Counted from the stretch's first letter, positions 1 through 5,259 are shown. The stretch: DNA of 5,415 nucleotides from Hydrogenophaga sp. (GCA_021154985.1 JAJNQE010000056.1:1-5415), one strand, 5' to 3'. Notes: generated by a model not told the origin, from the letters alone. Made by a program: numbers and translations.

Positions 1-101
1 GAGGCCCTACGGGGCGGGGCAAAACGGCCACAAAAGGTCGAAATCCGCCTTCAAAAACCATCGGTATCCGACTCCCATGTCTTCATCCGAAATCCATCGA
101 C
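1..101. other. Left-edge stretch without a supportable gene
   Basis: I see no convincing gene here. A plus-strand frame is open from the window edge to a stop at 214-216, but its translation has no recognisable domain and it runs antisense to the better-supported exported protein, so I do not call it. The minus strand has only very short frames. A small GC-rich hairpin is possible at 4-15 (GCCC, loop TACG, GGGC) with no T-tract. Three short AAAA-containing units lie between 20 and 58. The stretch may belong to whatever DNA truncated the neighbouring gene, but no transposase or recognisable insertion-sequence end could be identified. Confidence 0.4.
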
Positions 102-398
102 TCAACTCACGCTGCGGCGGGGGTTGTGCAGACCTTCCCTAAAGATGTGGGTGGTCGCGGCCAGGCTGAAGGGCATGACGTCCTTGCCGCGTTGCGCCAC
201 GTCCGCCTGCCGCTGACCGTGTGGCATGTTGGCCATGTGGGCACCGTGGTCCATCCGGGAGTGGTCCATGGCCTGGGCGCTGGCACCACCCGTGCAGGTC
301 AGAATCAGAAGCGAAGCAATGGTGGTTTTGAAAAAGTGGTTTTCCCAGGTTGAACGTGTGTCGATGAAGGCGATTTTCGGTACGAGGCGTCCGCACAC
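102..398 (-). pseudogene. Truncated exported His/Met-rich protein (probable gene remnant)
   Basis: This 98-codon frame begins at a GTG (398). Residues 24-42 look like a signal peptide (hydrophobic SLLILTCTGGASAQA). Residues 44-60 are rich in His and Met (MDHSRMDHGAHMANMPHG), a composition typical of periplasmic copper-binding proteins. Residues 61-86 (GQRQADVAQRGKDVMPFSLA, then ATTHIF) match what I recall of a small Burkholderiales exported family of about 150 residues, often mislabelled 'aspartate carbamoyltransferase'. After F86 (near 141) the sequence becomes an unrelated 12-residue tail and a stop, so the C-terminal half is missing. The start is also doubtful: residues 1-23 do not look like a natural leader, and no ATG lies just before the signal peptide. 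Possible periplasmic metal binding is inferred from composition only. It could instead be a short functional protein, but a remnant is more likely. Confidence 0.55.
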
Positions 399-400
399 AT

Positions 401-414
401 ATGATTTGAATCAA
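401..414. promoter_or_regulatory. Crp/FNR-type box
   Basis: The sequence ATGAT-TTGA-ATCAA matches the FNR/Anr consensus TTGAT-N4-ATCAA at 9 of 10 defined positions. It sits in the 32-nt gap between the truncated exported gene (GTG at 398) and the divergent Crp/Fnr-family gene (ATG at 431). Centred at 407.5, it would be at -41.5 for a minus-strand transcript starting near 366, which suits class II activation of the leftward gene. It is too close to the regulator's start to activate that gene in the usual way, so repression or autoregulation is the likelier effect on that side. Confidence 0.55.
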
Positions 415-430
415 ACACCCCAACATTCAC

Positions 431-1063
431 ATGACCCCAACGCCCACGTTACCCGACACGCTGCACAAGCTGCTCCCGGCCAGCCTCACGGCCTTGTCGG
501 CAGCCGTAGAGCTGCGTAAGGGCGAACGTCTGTTCCTGCAGCGCCAGCACCCCAGGCACATGTACTTTGTGGTCAGCAGCGAGATCGTGCTGGAGCGCAT
601 GGGCGAACAGGGCGACCCCGTCGTGCTGCAGCGGGTGCGCCAGGGTTTCGTGGCCGAAGCCAGCCTGCAGTCGAGCAGTTATCACTGCGACGCGGTGGTG
701 ACCGCTCCGGGCCAGGCGGTGGTGCTGCCCATCGAACCGCTCAAAGCCGCGCTGGCGACAGACCCCACCTTCGCGTTGCGCTGGATCGGCATGCTCAACG
801 CCGAGGTGCGCCGCCTGAGGGCGCAGTGCGAGCGCATGTCGCTCAAGGGTGTTGGCGAACGGCTGCTGCACATGATCGAGACGGAAGGCGTGGATGGCCA
901 CCTTCGAACCGGCGCAGGCCTGAAGTCCCTTGCCACCGAACTGGCCGTGGCCCATGAGGCGCTTTACCGCACCGTGGCTGCGTTGGAGAAGAACGGCGTG
1001 GTCTACCGCGGGAAGGGGTTCATTGCGCTGGCACGGAGCCCGAGGGGTTCATCGCGGGCATGA
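431..1063 (+). CDS. Crp/Fnr-family transcriptional regulator
   Basis: This is a 210-residue DNA-binding regulator of normal family length. Residues about 20-105 form the cyclic-nucleotide-binding-type beta-barrel (RKGERLFLQRQHPRHMYFVV). Residues about 110-140 are the dimerisation helix, and 141-200 form the winged helix-turn-helix. The recognition helix (AHEALYRTVAALEKNGVV, from about 174) keeps the E-x-x-x-R spacing shared by CRP and FNR, with Tyr where FNR has Ser. The N-terminus lacks the Cys cluster of the oxygen-sensing FNR iron-sulfur proteins, so direct oxygen sensing by that route is unlikely. A residue that is often Gly after YFVVS is Ser50. The ATG at 431 keeps the whole barrel, but no Shine-Dalgarno sequence precedes it. 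The box at 401-414 suggests autoregulation. The effector is unknown. The gene converges on the sulfur operon and need not control it. Confidence 0.9.
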   Translation: MTPTPTLPDTLHKLLPASLTALSAAVELRKGERLFLQRQHPRHMYFVVSSEIVLERMGEQGDPVVLQRVRQGFVAEASLQSSSYHCDAVVTAPGQAVVLPIEPLKAALATDPTFALRWIGMLNAEVRRLRAQCERMSLKGVGERLLHMIETEGVDGHLRTGAGLKSLATELAVAHEALYRTVAALEKNGVVYRGKGFIALARSPRGSSRA

Positions 1064-1073
1064 GGGCGCTGCA

Positions 1074-1110
1074 GCGGTCATGCCAACGAGATGTTCGCAA
1101 TGCAGACCGC
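1074..1110. terminator. Hairpin between convergent genes (possible weak terminator)
   Basis: GCGGTC (1074-1079) pairs with GACCGC (1105-1110). After one bulged A (1080), TGC (1081-1083) pairs with GCA (1102-1104). This gives a nine-pair stem around an 18-nt loop. It lies inside the 54-nt gap between the two convergent stop codons and could serve either strand. No T-tract follows on either side, so intrinsic termination is doubtful. A ten-base palindrome, CGCTGCAGCG (1067-1076), overlaps its left arm. Confidence 0.25.
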
Positions 1111-1117
1111 CGGGCAC

Positions 1118-1549
1118 TCACTGGCCTTTGATACTTTGCTTCAAGGCCTCGAAGCTACCTTTGACGGCCGGCGTGCTCAGCAAACCCGCCTTGTCTTGTC
1201 GTGTGACGCCTTCGACCTCGAACCTGTCAGCCAGCTCGGTGTATGAAATCATGCCGTTGAGCTTGCCTCCGCTCTGGGCGATGTTCTCACCACCGACCCA
1301 GACGATGGGTGCCTTGGTGCCAGGTGGCATGAAGGAAACCGGATAGATGAGGATGGGCACCTTATAGGAGTTAGCCAGTTCGGCGGCGACCTGAATGTTG
1401 TTGTTGCAGCGTAGCCCGGGCGGATCGTTGCTGACCAGCGTCAGCACTTTCCTGCCGTCAATTTCAACGGGACCCGGGGCAGGCTGTGCCCACGAAGATC
1501 CGCCTGAGCCCAGCAAAAGTGCCGTCAATGCGAATGTATGGATATTCAT
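1118..1549 (-). CDS. Secreted single-cysteine protein, thioredoxin-like, function unknown
   Basis: I do not recognise this 143-residue family with confidence. Residues 1-21 form a signal peptide (hydrophobic FALTALLLGSGG, likely cleavage after SSWA), so the mature protein is probably periplasmic. The mature part has one cysteine, C48, in SNDPPGLRCNNNIQ, after a beta-strand-like stretch (VLTLVS) and before a helix (IQVAAELANSY). Further on, PPGTKAPIVWVGGENI resembles the cis-proline strand and hairpin of thioredoxin folds. The thioredoxin-like reading is inference from this pattern; a CxxC pair is absent. It is the last gene of the sulfur operon, 11 nt after the rhodanese stop. The ATG at 1549 was chosen because the signal peptide begins there; the frame is open further upstream but only over the rhodanese gene. 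The Shine-Dalgarno is weak (GAGAT). Confidence 0.8.
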   Translation of the reverse strand: MNIHTFALTALLLGSGGSSWAQPAPGPVEIDGRKVLTLVSNDPPGLRCNNNIQVAAELANSYKVPILIYPVSFMPPGTKAPIVWVGGENIAQSGGKLNGMISYTELADRFEVEGVTRQDKAGLLSTPAVKGSFEALKQSIKGQ

Positions 1550-1560
1550 GGCGATCGATC

Positions 1561-2019
1561 TCAACTCTTCTTGCTCGCACGCGCATTGGCTTGCATACCG
1601 CCGCTGGCCTTCCATTCGTTGTAGCCACCGTGCAGAAGACGTACGTTTTCGAACCCGTCCAGGCGCAGCGCCACGGCAACCATCCCCGCAAAGGAGCTGG
1701 TGTTGCAGTAAACGAGGATGGTCTTGTCCTTGGGCAACTTGGCACGCTGCGCGAAGACCTGCCGCCACTCGATGTTGACCGCACCCGGGATGTGATCCTT
1801 GGAGAACTGAGCGGCGTCGCGCACGTCGAGCACGTACAGCTTTTTGTAGTCCTCGGGCGCCAGCTGCTCGGCCATGATGGTGCCGCCGTTGGCATCGGCG
1901 AAGTCAAAGTAGCCCTCGAGGGCACTGACGGTGGCTTTGTCGGCCTGGGCCTGTGCCGCGAAGGGCAGGCAGGCAGCCGCTGCGAAGGCGAGGATGATGG
2001 TTGTTCTGCGTGGGTTCAC
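1561..2019 (-). CDS. Periplasmic single-domain rhodanese (sulfurtransferase-like)
   Basis: This 152-residue protein has a signal peptide (residues 1-24, hydrophobic IILAFAAAACLPFAAQA) and one rhodanese domain. The hallmarks are VLDVRDAAQFSKDHIPGAVN (about 63-82), the active-site loop YCNTSSFAG with candidate catalytic C105, and GGYNEW near 131-136. Rhodaneses transfer sulfane sulfur through a cysteine persulfide. The active-site loop lacks the usual terminal Arg of CxxGxR-type loops, so its acceptor or donor may differ from thiosulfate. I prefer the GTG start at 2019 because GGAG lies 6 nt before it and the signal peptide then starts in the usual way. An in-frame ATG at 2031 adds four residues (METT) but has no Shine-Dalgarno. 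It lies 25 nt after the MFS stop and 11 nt before the next gene, clearly within the operon. Confidence 0.9.
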   Translation of the reverse strand: MNPRRTTIILAFAAAACLPFAAQAQADKATVSALEGYFDFADANGGTIMAEQLAPEDYKKLYVLDVRDAAQFSKDHIPGAVNIEWRQVFAQRAKLPKDKTILVYCNTSSFAGMVAVALRLDGFENVRLLHGGYNEWKASGGMQANARASKKS

Positions 2020-2025
2020 GGTTGT

Positions 2026-2029
2026 CTCC
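2026..2029 (-). promoter_or_regulatory. Ribosome binding site favouring the GTG start of the rhodanese
   Basis: GGAG lies 6 nt before the GTG at 2019. It overlaps the alternative ATG at 2031, which itself is preceded only by a T-rich stretch (GTTTTTTTAACCC) without Shine-Dalgarno character. This favours initiation at GTG. Confidence 0.5.
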
Positions 2030-2044
2030 ATGGGTTAAAAAAAC

Positions 2045-3322
2045 TCAGGTAGCGGGATTGAGCCTGGGGTGCGTCTCCTCACCCCAGCGAAACAGCACGG
2101 CGCCAGACACCAACATGGCTACCGCGACAAACCAGAATGCGCTCTCGATCCGGCCGCCCCAGGCGGCTGCTGCGCCCAGGCCGAGCGCGCCAATGCCGTA
2201 ACCCAGGTCGCGCCAGAAGCGGTAGATCCCGATGGCCGAGGCGCGCCAATTGGGGTGTGCGATGTCGGCGACTGCGGCACTCAGGTTGGGATACAGCATG
2301 GCCATGCCAAGTCCGGCAATGGCGGCCGATGCACTCCACCACAGCGAGCCGGTGCCCAGTGGCATCAACGCCACGCCCGCACCACATATCCACATACCCC
2401 ACGCGTTGAGCAGATGTCTCCCGACGCGGTCGGAGAGCCGGCCAGTGAAGAATTGCATCGCGCCCCAGGTGAAGCCGTAAACGCCGACGATCCAGCCAAT
2501 GCCCGGCAGGCTCACGCCCTGTTGGTGAAGGTAGACAGGCCAAAACGCCCAGACCAACGCATCGACGAACTTCTCGACCAGGCCCGCCTGGCAAATGGCA
2601 GCCATGCGCCGGTCTCGCCAACTCATCAGGGCGAATATTTCGGACGTTGAAGGGCGTGCGCTGACCGACTGGGGATAGCGCGGCCGGAAGGCCGACGCAC
2701 CTTGGACGGCGTGGCGCTTCACCTCGTCGTGTGCCCAAGGCAGGGTTTCTTCGACTGAGAGCCAGGCCAGCACGGCGGCCAGCCCGATGACGACCATGCC
2801 GAACCAGAGCAGTCCTTCTCGTGCGCCGAGCATCGAGGCCAGGTAGCCCGTGACCACGCCCGCGATGGCGACGCCGACATAACCAGAGAATTCGTTCAGA
2901 CCAATGACCAGGCCGCGCTGGTCGGCCCGGGTGAAGTCCAGCTTGGCCGTTTGCGTCATGGACCATGTCAGCCCTTGATTGATGCCCAGGAGCACTGTGG
3001 CAAACACGACCCACGACCAGCTCGGCGCGAAGTAGATGAGCCCCGGAATGGGCAACGCGACCAGCCAGCCGAGCAACAGCACACGCTTGCGTCCCCACTG
3101 TTCAGCCATGCGCCCAGCGACGAAATTCATCGCCCCTTTGACGAACCCGAACGCGACGACGAAGGCCACCAGCAGCATGAAAGAGCCGCGTGGCACGCCG
3201 AACTCGGACTCCGCGAGCGCTGGTACCACGTTGCGCATCATCCCGATGGTCATGCCCACGAGCAGCACCTGCAGCAGCTGCTGCAGGAACTGGCCCAGGT
3301 TGGCGCGTATGCCGAAGAGCAT
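2045..3322 (-). CDS. MFS transporter
   Basis: This 425-residue inner-membrane protein has the length and layout of a major facilitator superfamily carrier. About twelve hydrophobic segments fall into two halves, joined by a polar loop at about residues 190-235. The MFS loop 2-3 signature appears as GRMAEQWGRKR (70-80) and recurs in the second half as GRLSDRVGR (294-302). Charged or polar residues sit within helices (N144, E145, E250, D254). The substrate cannot be read from sequence. Its place between a persulfide-dioxygenase-like enzyme and a rhodanese suggests a sulfur compound, for example sulfite or thiosulfate export, a job usually done by TauE-type permeases in comparable operons. It starts 7 nt after the MBL stop with little Shine-Dalgarno, which suggests translational coupling. 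Confidence 0.9.
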   Translation of the reverse strand: MLFGIRANLGQFLQQLLQVLLVGMTIGMMRNVVPALAESEFGVPRGSFMLLVAFVVAFGFVKGAMNFVAGRMAEQWGRKRVLLLGWLVALPIPGLIYFAPSWSWVVFATVLLGINQGLTWSMTQTAKLDFTRADQRGLVIGLNEFSGYVGVAIAGVVTGYLASMLGAREGLLWFGMVVIGLAAVLAWLSVEETLPWAHDEVKRHAVQGASAFRPRYPQSVSARPSTSEIFALMSWRDRRMAAICQAGLVEKFVDALVWAFWPVYLHQQGVSLPGIGWIVGVYGFTWGAMQFFTGRLSDRVGRHLLNAWGMWICGAGVALMPLGTGSLWWSASAAIAGLGMAMLYPNLSAAVADIAHPNWRASAIGIYRFWRDLGYGIGALGLGAAAAWGGRIESAFWFVAVAMLVSGAVLFRWGEETHPRLNPAT

Positions 3323-3329
3323 CGGCGGT

Positions 3330-4085
3330 TCAGACAGCGGCCGCTGCCGGCACCTGACCCCGCAGGTTGGCGGCGACGAACAGAGCCATGTCGTCAGGCT
3401 GGGGAACTATTTCAGCTGTCAGCGCCGCGACGAAGTCAGAGCGACTCATCGACAGCATGGGGTTGAACCGCTTCTCGAAGCCGATGGTGGACGCAGGTTT
3501 ACCCGACAAGCCGGCTCCACAGGCACTGCCGGCCTGGTGGCCCGGATAGATCTCCAGCTCCGCCGGCAGCGTGAGTAGTTTGGACTGCAACGTGTCGTAC
3601 AGCTGGGCCGCCATCTCGTGCTCTCGCCCAGCCAGGTCGGGCCTGCCGACGGCACCAACGAACAGCGTGTCACCGGTGATGACAAACCAGGGTTCATCGC
3701 CTCGGCGCAGGTCGCGCACGACCAGGCAAATGCTGTCGGGGGTATGCCCTGGCGTGTGCACGACATCCACGACCACATTGCCCGCCTCCAGCCGCTGGCC
3801 ATCACGGAGCGGCAGGAACTCAAAATCCACGCGCCCGTGGTTGCTTTCGTGCAGGCAGTAGGCAGAACCTGTTCGACGTGCCAGCTCGGGGCCGCCTGAA
3901 TAGTGGTCCGCATGCACATGTGTGTCGATCACATAGGTGATCTTCACACCCGCCTTCTCGGCCTCCTCGATGAACCAGTCCTCATCGCCTGCGACGACAT
4001 CGACTGCAACGGCCTTCTGCAGGCCTGCGCAACCAAAGAAATAGGAAAGCGTGGCGTTGGCCGCTGGATGTTGGCGAAAGAACAT
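3330..4085 (-). CDS. MBL-fold hydrolase, persulfide dioxygenase-like (ETHE1/Blh type)
   Basis: This 251-residue cytoplasmic metallo-beta-lactamase-fold protein has no signal peptide. It carries the metal motif THVHADH (H56, H58, D60, H61), then HTPGHTPDS (H110, H114), TGDTLFVGAVGRPD (D139) and YPGHQAGSACG (H183). In ETHE1-type persulfide dioxygenases the single iron is held by equivalents of H56, H110 and D139, all present here. The later stretch (GSACGAGLSGKPASTIGFEK, then RFNPML) resembles the MBL domain of CstB and Blh. Those enzymes oxidise persulfide to sulfite. Unlike CstB and Blh, no rhodanese is fused; separate rhodaneses lie in the same operon. The ATG at 4085 is supported by GGAG 6 nt upstream; the frame's 17 earlier codons overlap the DsrE gene and are not needed. 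A glyoxalase II-like hydrolase is the main alternative. Confidence 0.88.
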   Translation of the reverse strand: MFFRQHPAANATLSYFFGCAGLQKAVAVDVVAGDEDWFIEEAEKAGVKITYVIDTHVHADHYSGGPELARRTGSAYCLHESNHGRVDFEFLPLRDGQRLEAGNVVVDVVHTPGHTPDSICLVVRDLRRGDEPWFVITGDTLFVGAVGRPDLAGREHEMAAQLYDTLQSKLLTLPAELEIYPGHQAGSACGAGLSGKPASTIGFEKRFNPMLSMSRSDFVAALTAEIVPQPDDMALFVAANLRGQVPAAAAV

Positions 4086-4091
4086 GGTCGT

Positions 4092-4095
4092 CTCC
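4092..4095 (-). promoter_or_regulatory. Ribosome binding site of the MBL-fold gene
   Basis: GGAG (minus strand, 4095 to 4092) lies 6 nt before the ATG at 4085. It selects this start over the upstream in-frame ATG at 4136, which lies inside the DsrE gene. Confidence 0.6.
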
Positions 4096-4099
4096 AGAG

Positions 4100-4450
4100 T
4101 CAGAACACCAGCGCCTTGTCGGCCCAGGCGGTCCATTGGGTAAGTTCGTCGAGCGTGCTGCGGTGCGCACCGGGGATGAGGTCCTCGGCCGCCATGCCTC
4201 GGGCGTCCATGCAGGTGCCACAGACGCCGATGTCACCTCCATGGCGGAGCACGGAGCCCAGCATCACCTCAAGGTTGTAGAAGCCGGTGGGCACTTTCTG
4301 CTTGTTGTGCGCGGCGGCGGCAGCGTCGCCGATAAGGAAAACCTTGACCTCTTGCTCCTCCTGCGACGACAGGGCGCCGGCGAGGCGGGCACCGTTGTAG
4401 GTGCGCTCACTCCCGTAGGGTGCATCGTTCAAGATCAGAAGCGTTTTCAT
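4100..4450 (-). CDS. DsrE-family sulfur-carrier-like protein
   Basis: This 116-residue cytoplasmic protein has the DsrE/DsrF/TusD-like fold pattern. An N-terminal beta strand (KTLLILNDAPYGSERTYNG) is followed by a helix with SQEEQEVKVFLIGDA (about 29-43), then a conserved cysteine region GVCGTCMDARG (75-85). In DsrE and TusD a cysteine in this region carries sulfur as a persulfide and passes it to partner proteins. Here there are two, C77 and C80, in a CxxC arrangement that could form a disulfide or polysulfide bridge. It is probably a carrier between the rhodanese regulator or other sulfurtransferases and the MBL enzyme; that link is inferred from order only. It starts 12 nt after the regulator's stop and ends 14 nt before the MBL start. 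The Shine-Dalgarno is weak (GGGG). Confidence 0.88.
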   Translation of the reverse strand: MKTLLILNDAPYGSERTYNGARLAGALSSQEEQEVKVFLIGDAAAAAHNKQKVPTGFYNLEVMLGSVLRHGGDIGVCGTCMDARGMAAEDLIPGAHRSTLDELTQWTAWADKALVF

Positions 4451-4462
4451 GATGACCCCGGT

Positions 4463-5116
4463 TCAATCTGCGACGGGCAGTCCACGGGCGCGCCACTCGG
4501 CTACCCCGTCCGTCAAGTGGAAGGCCTGGTACCCCTTCTTTCGCAGCAACTCGACCGCGTCCTTGGCCATCAGGCAGAAGGGACCCCGGCAATAGGCAAC
4601 GACCGGAACGTCCTTGGGCAACTCGGCGATTCGCTTCTTCAGTTCGTCCACGGGCAGCGAGCGGGCATGAGGAAGGTGTGCCGCCGCGTATTCATCCTCA
4701 GGACGCACGTCCAGAACCAGAACCTCTCCGGCTGCCGCACGACGCAGAATGTCGGCCCGACTCACGCCTTGCAGTTCATCGCCGTGCTCGACGATGGAAG
4801 TGAGCGCCATCTGCAACTCGACCAGTCGTTCCTCGGCCTCTGAGCGCAGGTTGACCCAGAGGTCGGCAACGCTGGTGCTGGCCAGTCGGTACAGAACGTA
4901 TTTTCCATCCTTGCGCGTATCAACCAAGCGCGCCAGGCGTAACTCCTTCAAGTGAGCGCTCGCGAGCTTGACGCTGATCTCTGCCTGCGCCGCCAGCATT
5001 TCGACGGTCTTCTCGCCTTGGCACAGCAGCTCGATCAGTTCCAAGCGCTTCGGGCTGGCGACTGCCTTCCCGATGCGGGCGACCTGCTCATAAAGTTGGT
5101 TCTTGAGTTCTCTCAT
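4463..5116 (-). CDS. ArsR-family regulator fused to a rhodanese domain
   Basis: This 217-residue two-domain protein leads the operon. Residues about 5-85 are an ArsR/SmtB winged helix-turn-helix: ARIGKAVASPKRLELIELLC, then EISVKLASAHLKELRLARLV (recognition helix about 48-60), then a KDGKYVLYRL wing. A helical linker (about 86-115) joins it to a rhodanese domain with LVLDVRPEDEYAAAHLPHAR (133-152), the active loop YCRGPFC (C176, C181) and LTDGVAEWRARGLP near the end. ArsR proteins usually repress and release DNA on ligand binding. Here the rhodanese cysteine could take up sulfane sulfur and signal to the HTH, which also has C32. No CxC-type arsenic or metal site is evident. The ATG at 5116 begins where close relatives usually begin (MRELKNQLYEQ), but no Shine-Dalgarno precedes it. 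The inverted repeat at 5120-5145 is its likely operator. Confidence 0.92.
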   Translation of the reverse strand: MRELKNQLYEQVARIGKAVASPKRLELIELLCQGEKTVEMLAAQAEISVKLASAHLKELRLARLVDTRKDGKYVLYRLASTSVADLWVNLRSEAEERLVELQMALTSIVEHGDELQGVSRADILRRAAAGEVLVLDVRPEDEYAAAHLPHARSLPVDELKKRIAELPKDVPVVAYCRGPFCLMAKDAVELLRKKGYQAFHLTDGVAEWRARGLPVAD

Positions 5117-5119
5117 GCG

Positions 5120-5145
5120 AACATTCTAATGACTATTAGATTGTT
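5120..5145. promoter_or_regulatory. Inverted-repeat operator, probably for the ArsR-rhodanese regulator
   Basis: The arms AACATTCTAAT (5120-5130) and ATTAGATTGTT (5135-5145) pair at 10 of 11 positions around the spacer GACT. The inner arms TCTAAT/ATTAGA pair perfectly. The AT-rich repeat stands out from GC-rich surroundings and begins 3 nt upstream of the regulator's ATG, where it would cover the promoter. A long imperfect dyad overlapping the promoter is typical of ArsR-family operators. Binding by this regulator is inference. Confidence 0.7.
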
Positions 5146-5151
5146 TCTCAA
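5123..5151 (-). promoter_or_regulatory. Sigma70-like promoter of the sulfur operon
   Basis: On the minus strand, TTGAGA (5151-5146) and TAGAAT (5128-5123) each match the consensus at 5 of 6 positions, with the ideal 17-nt spacing. The start point would fall at or within a base or two of the ATG at 5116, giving a leaderless or nearly leaderless mRNA. A second pair, TGGACA (5162-5157) and TCTAAT (5140-5135) with 16-nt spacing, is also 5 of 6 at each element and would start near 5128. Both overlap the inverted repeat. Confidence 0.55.
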
Positions 5152-5259
5152 AATAGTGTCCAACCTCTTGGCTGAACGGCTTGCTCGCAGCCAGACGTGG
5201 ACAACGTCCATCACCAGATCCTGGAGCTTAGGGGCGCAGAGGAGACACGCAACACCTGC

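Noticed and set aside
1..216. Open plus-strand frame running in from the left edge to a stop at 214-216
   Set aside because: No start is visible, it has no recognisable domain, and it runs antisense to the exported protein; long open frames by chance are expected in GC-rich DNA.
1550..1768. Upstream extension of the 143-residue secreted protein's frame to a start at 1768
   Set aside because: The extension overlaps the rhodanese gene in another frame and would bury the signal peptide inside the protein.
2069..2650. Long plus-strand open frame opposite the MFS gene
   Set aside because: It is a shadow of the MFS gene: no domain, no ribosome binding site, and Pro/Arg/Ala-rich composition typical of antisense frames in GC-rich genes.
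3268..3287. Perfect 20-bp palindrome inside the MFS gene
   Set aside because: It arises from CAG/CTG codons for the Gln/Leu-rich N-terminal helix (FLQQLLQVLL); it is fully coding and has no spacer or regulatory context.
4463..5116. Regulator read as a classic arsenic or metal sensor of the ArsR/SmtB type
   Set aside because: No CxC or paired Cys/His metal site is seen in the HTH domain, and the neighbours are sulfur proteins rather than arsenic or metal resistance genes.
5194..5211. Small inverted repeat (TGGAC-AAC-GTCCA) between the DsbA-like gene and the operon promoter, considered as a terminator
   Set aside because: The five-pair stem has no following T-run, and nearby GGCT/AGCC pairings are equally short; too weak to call.
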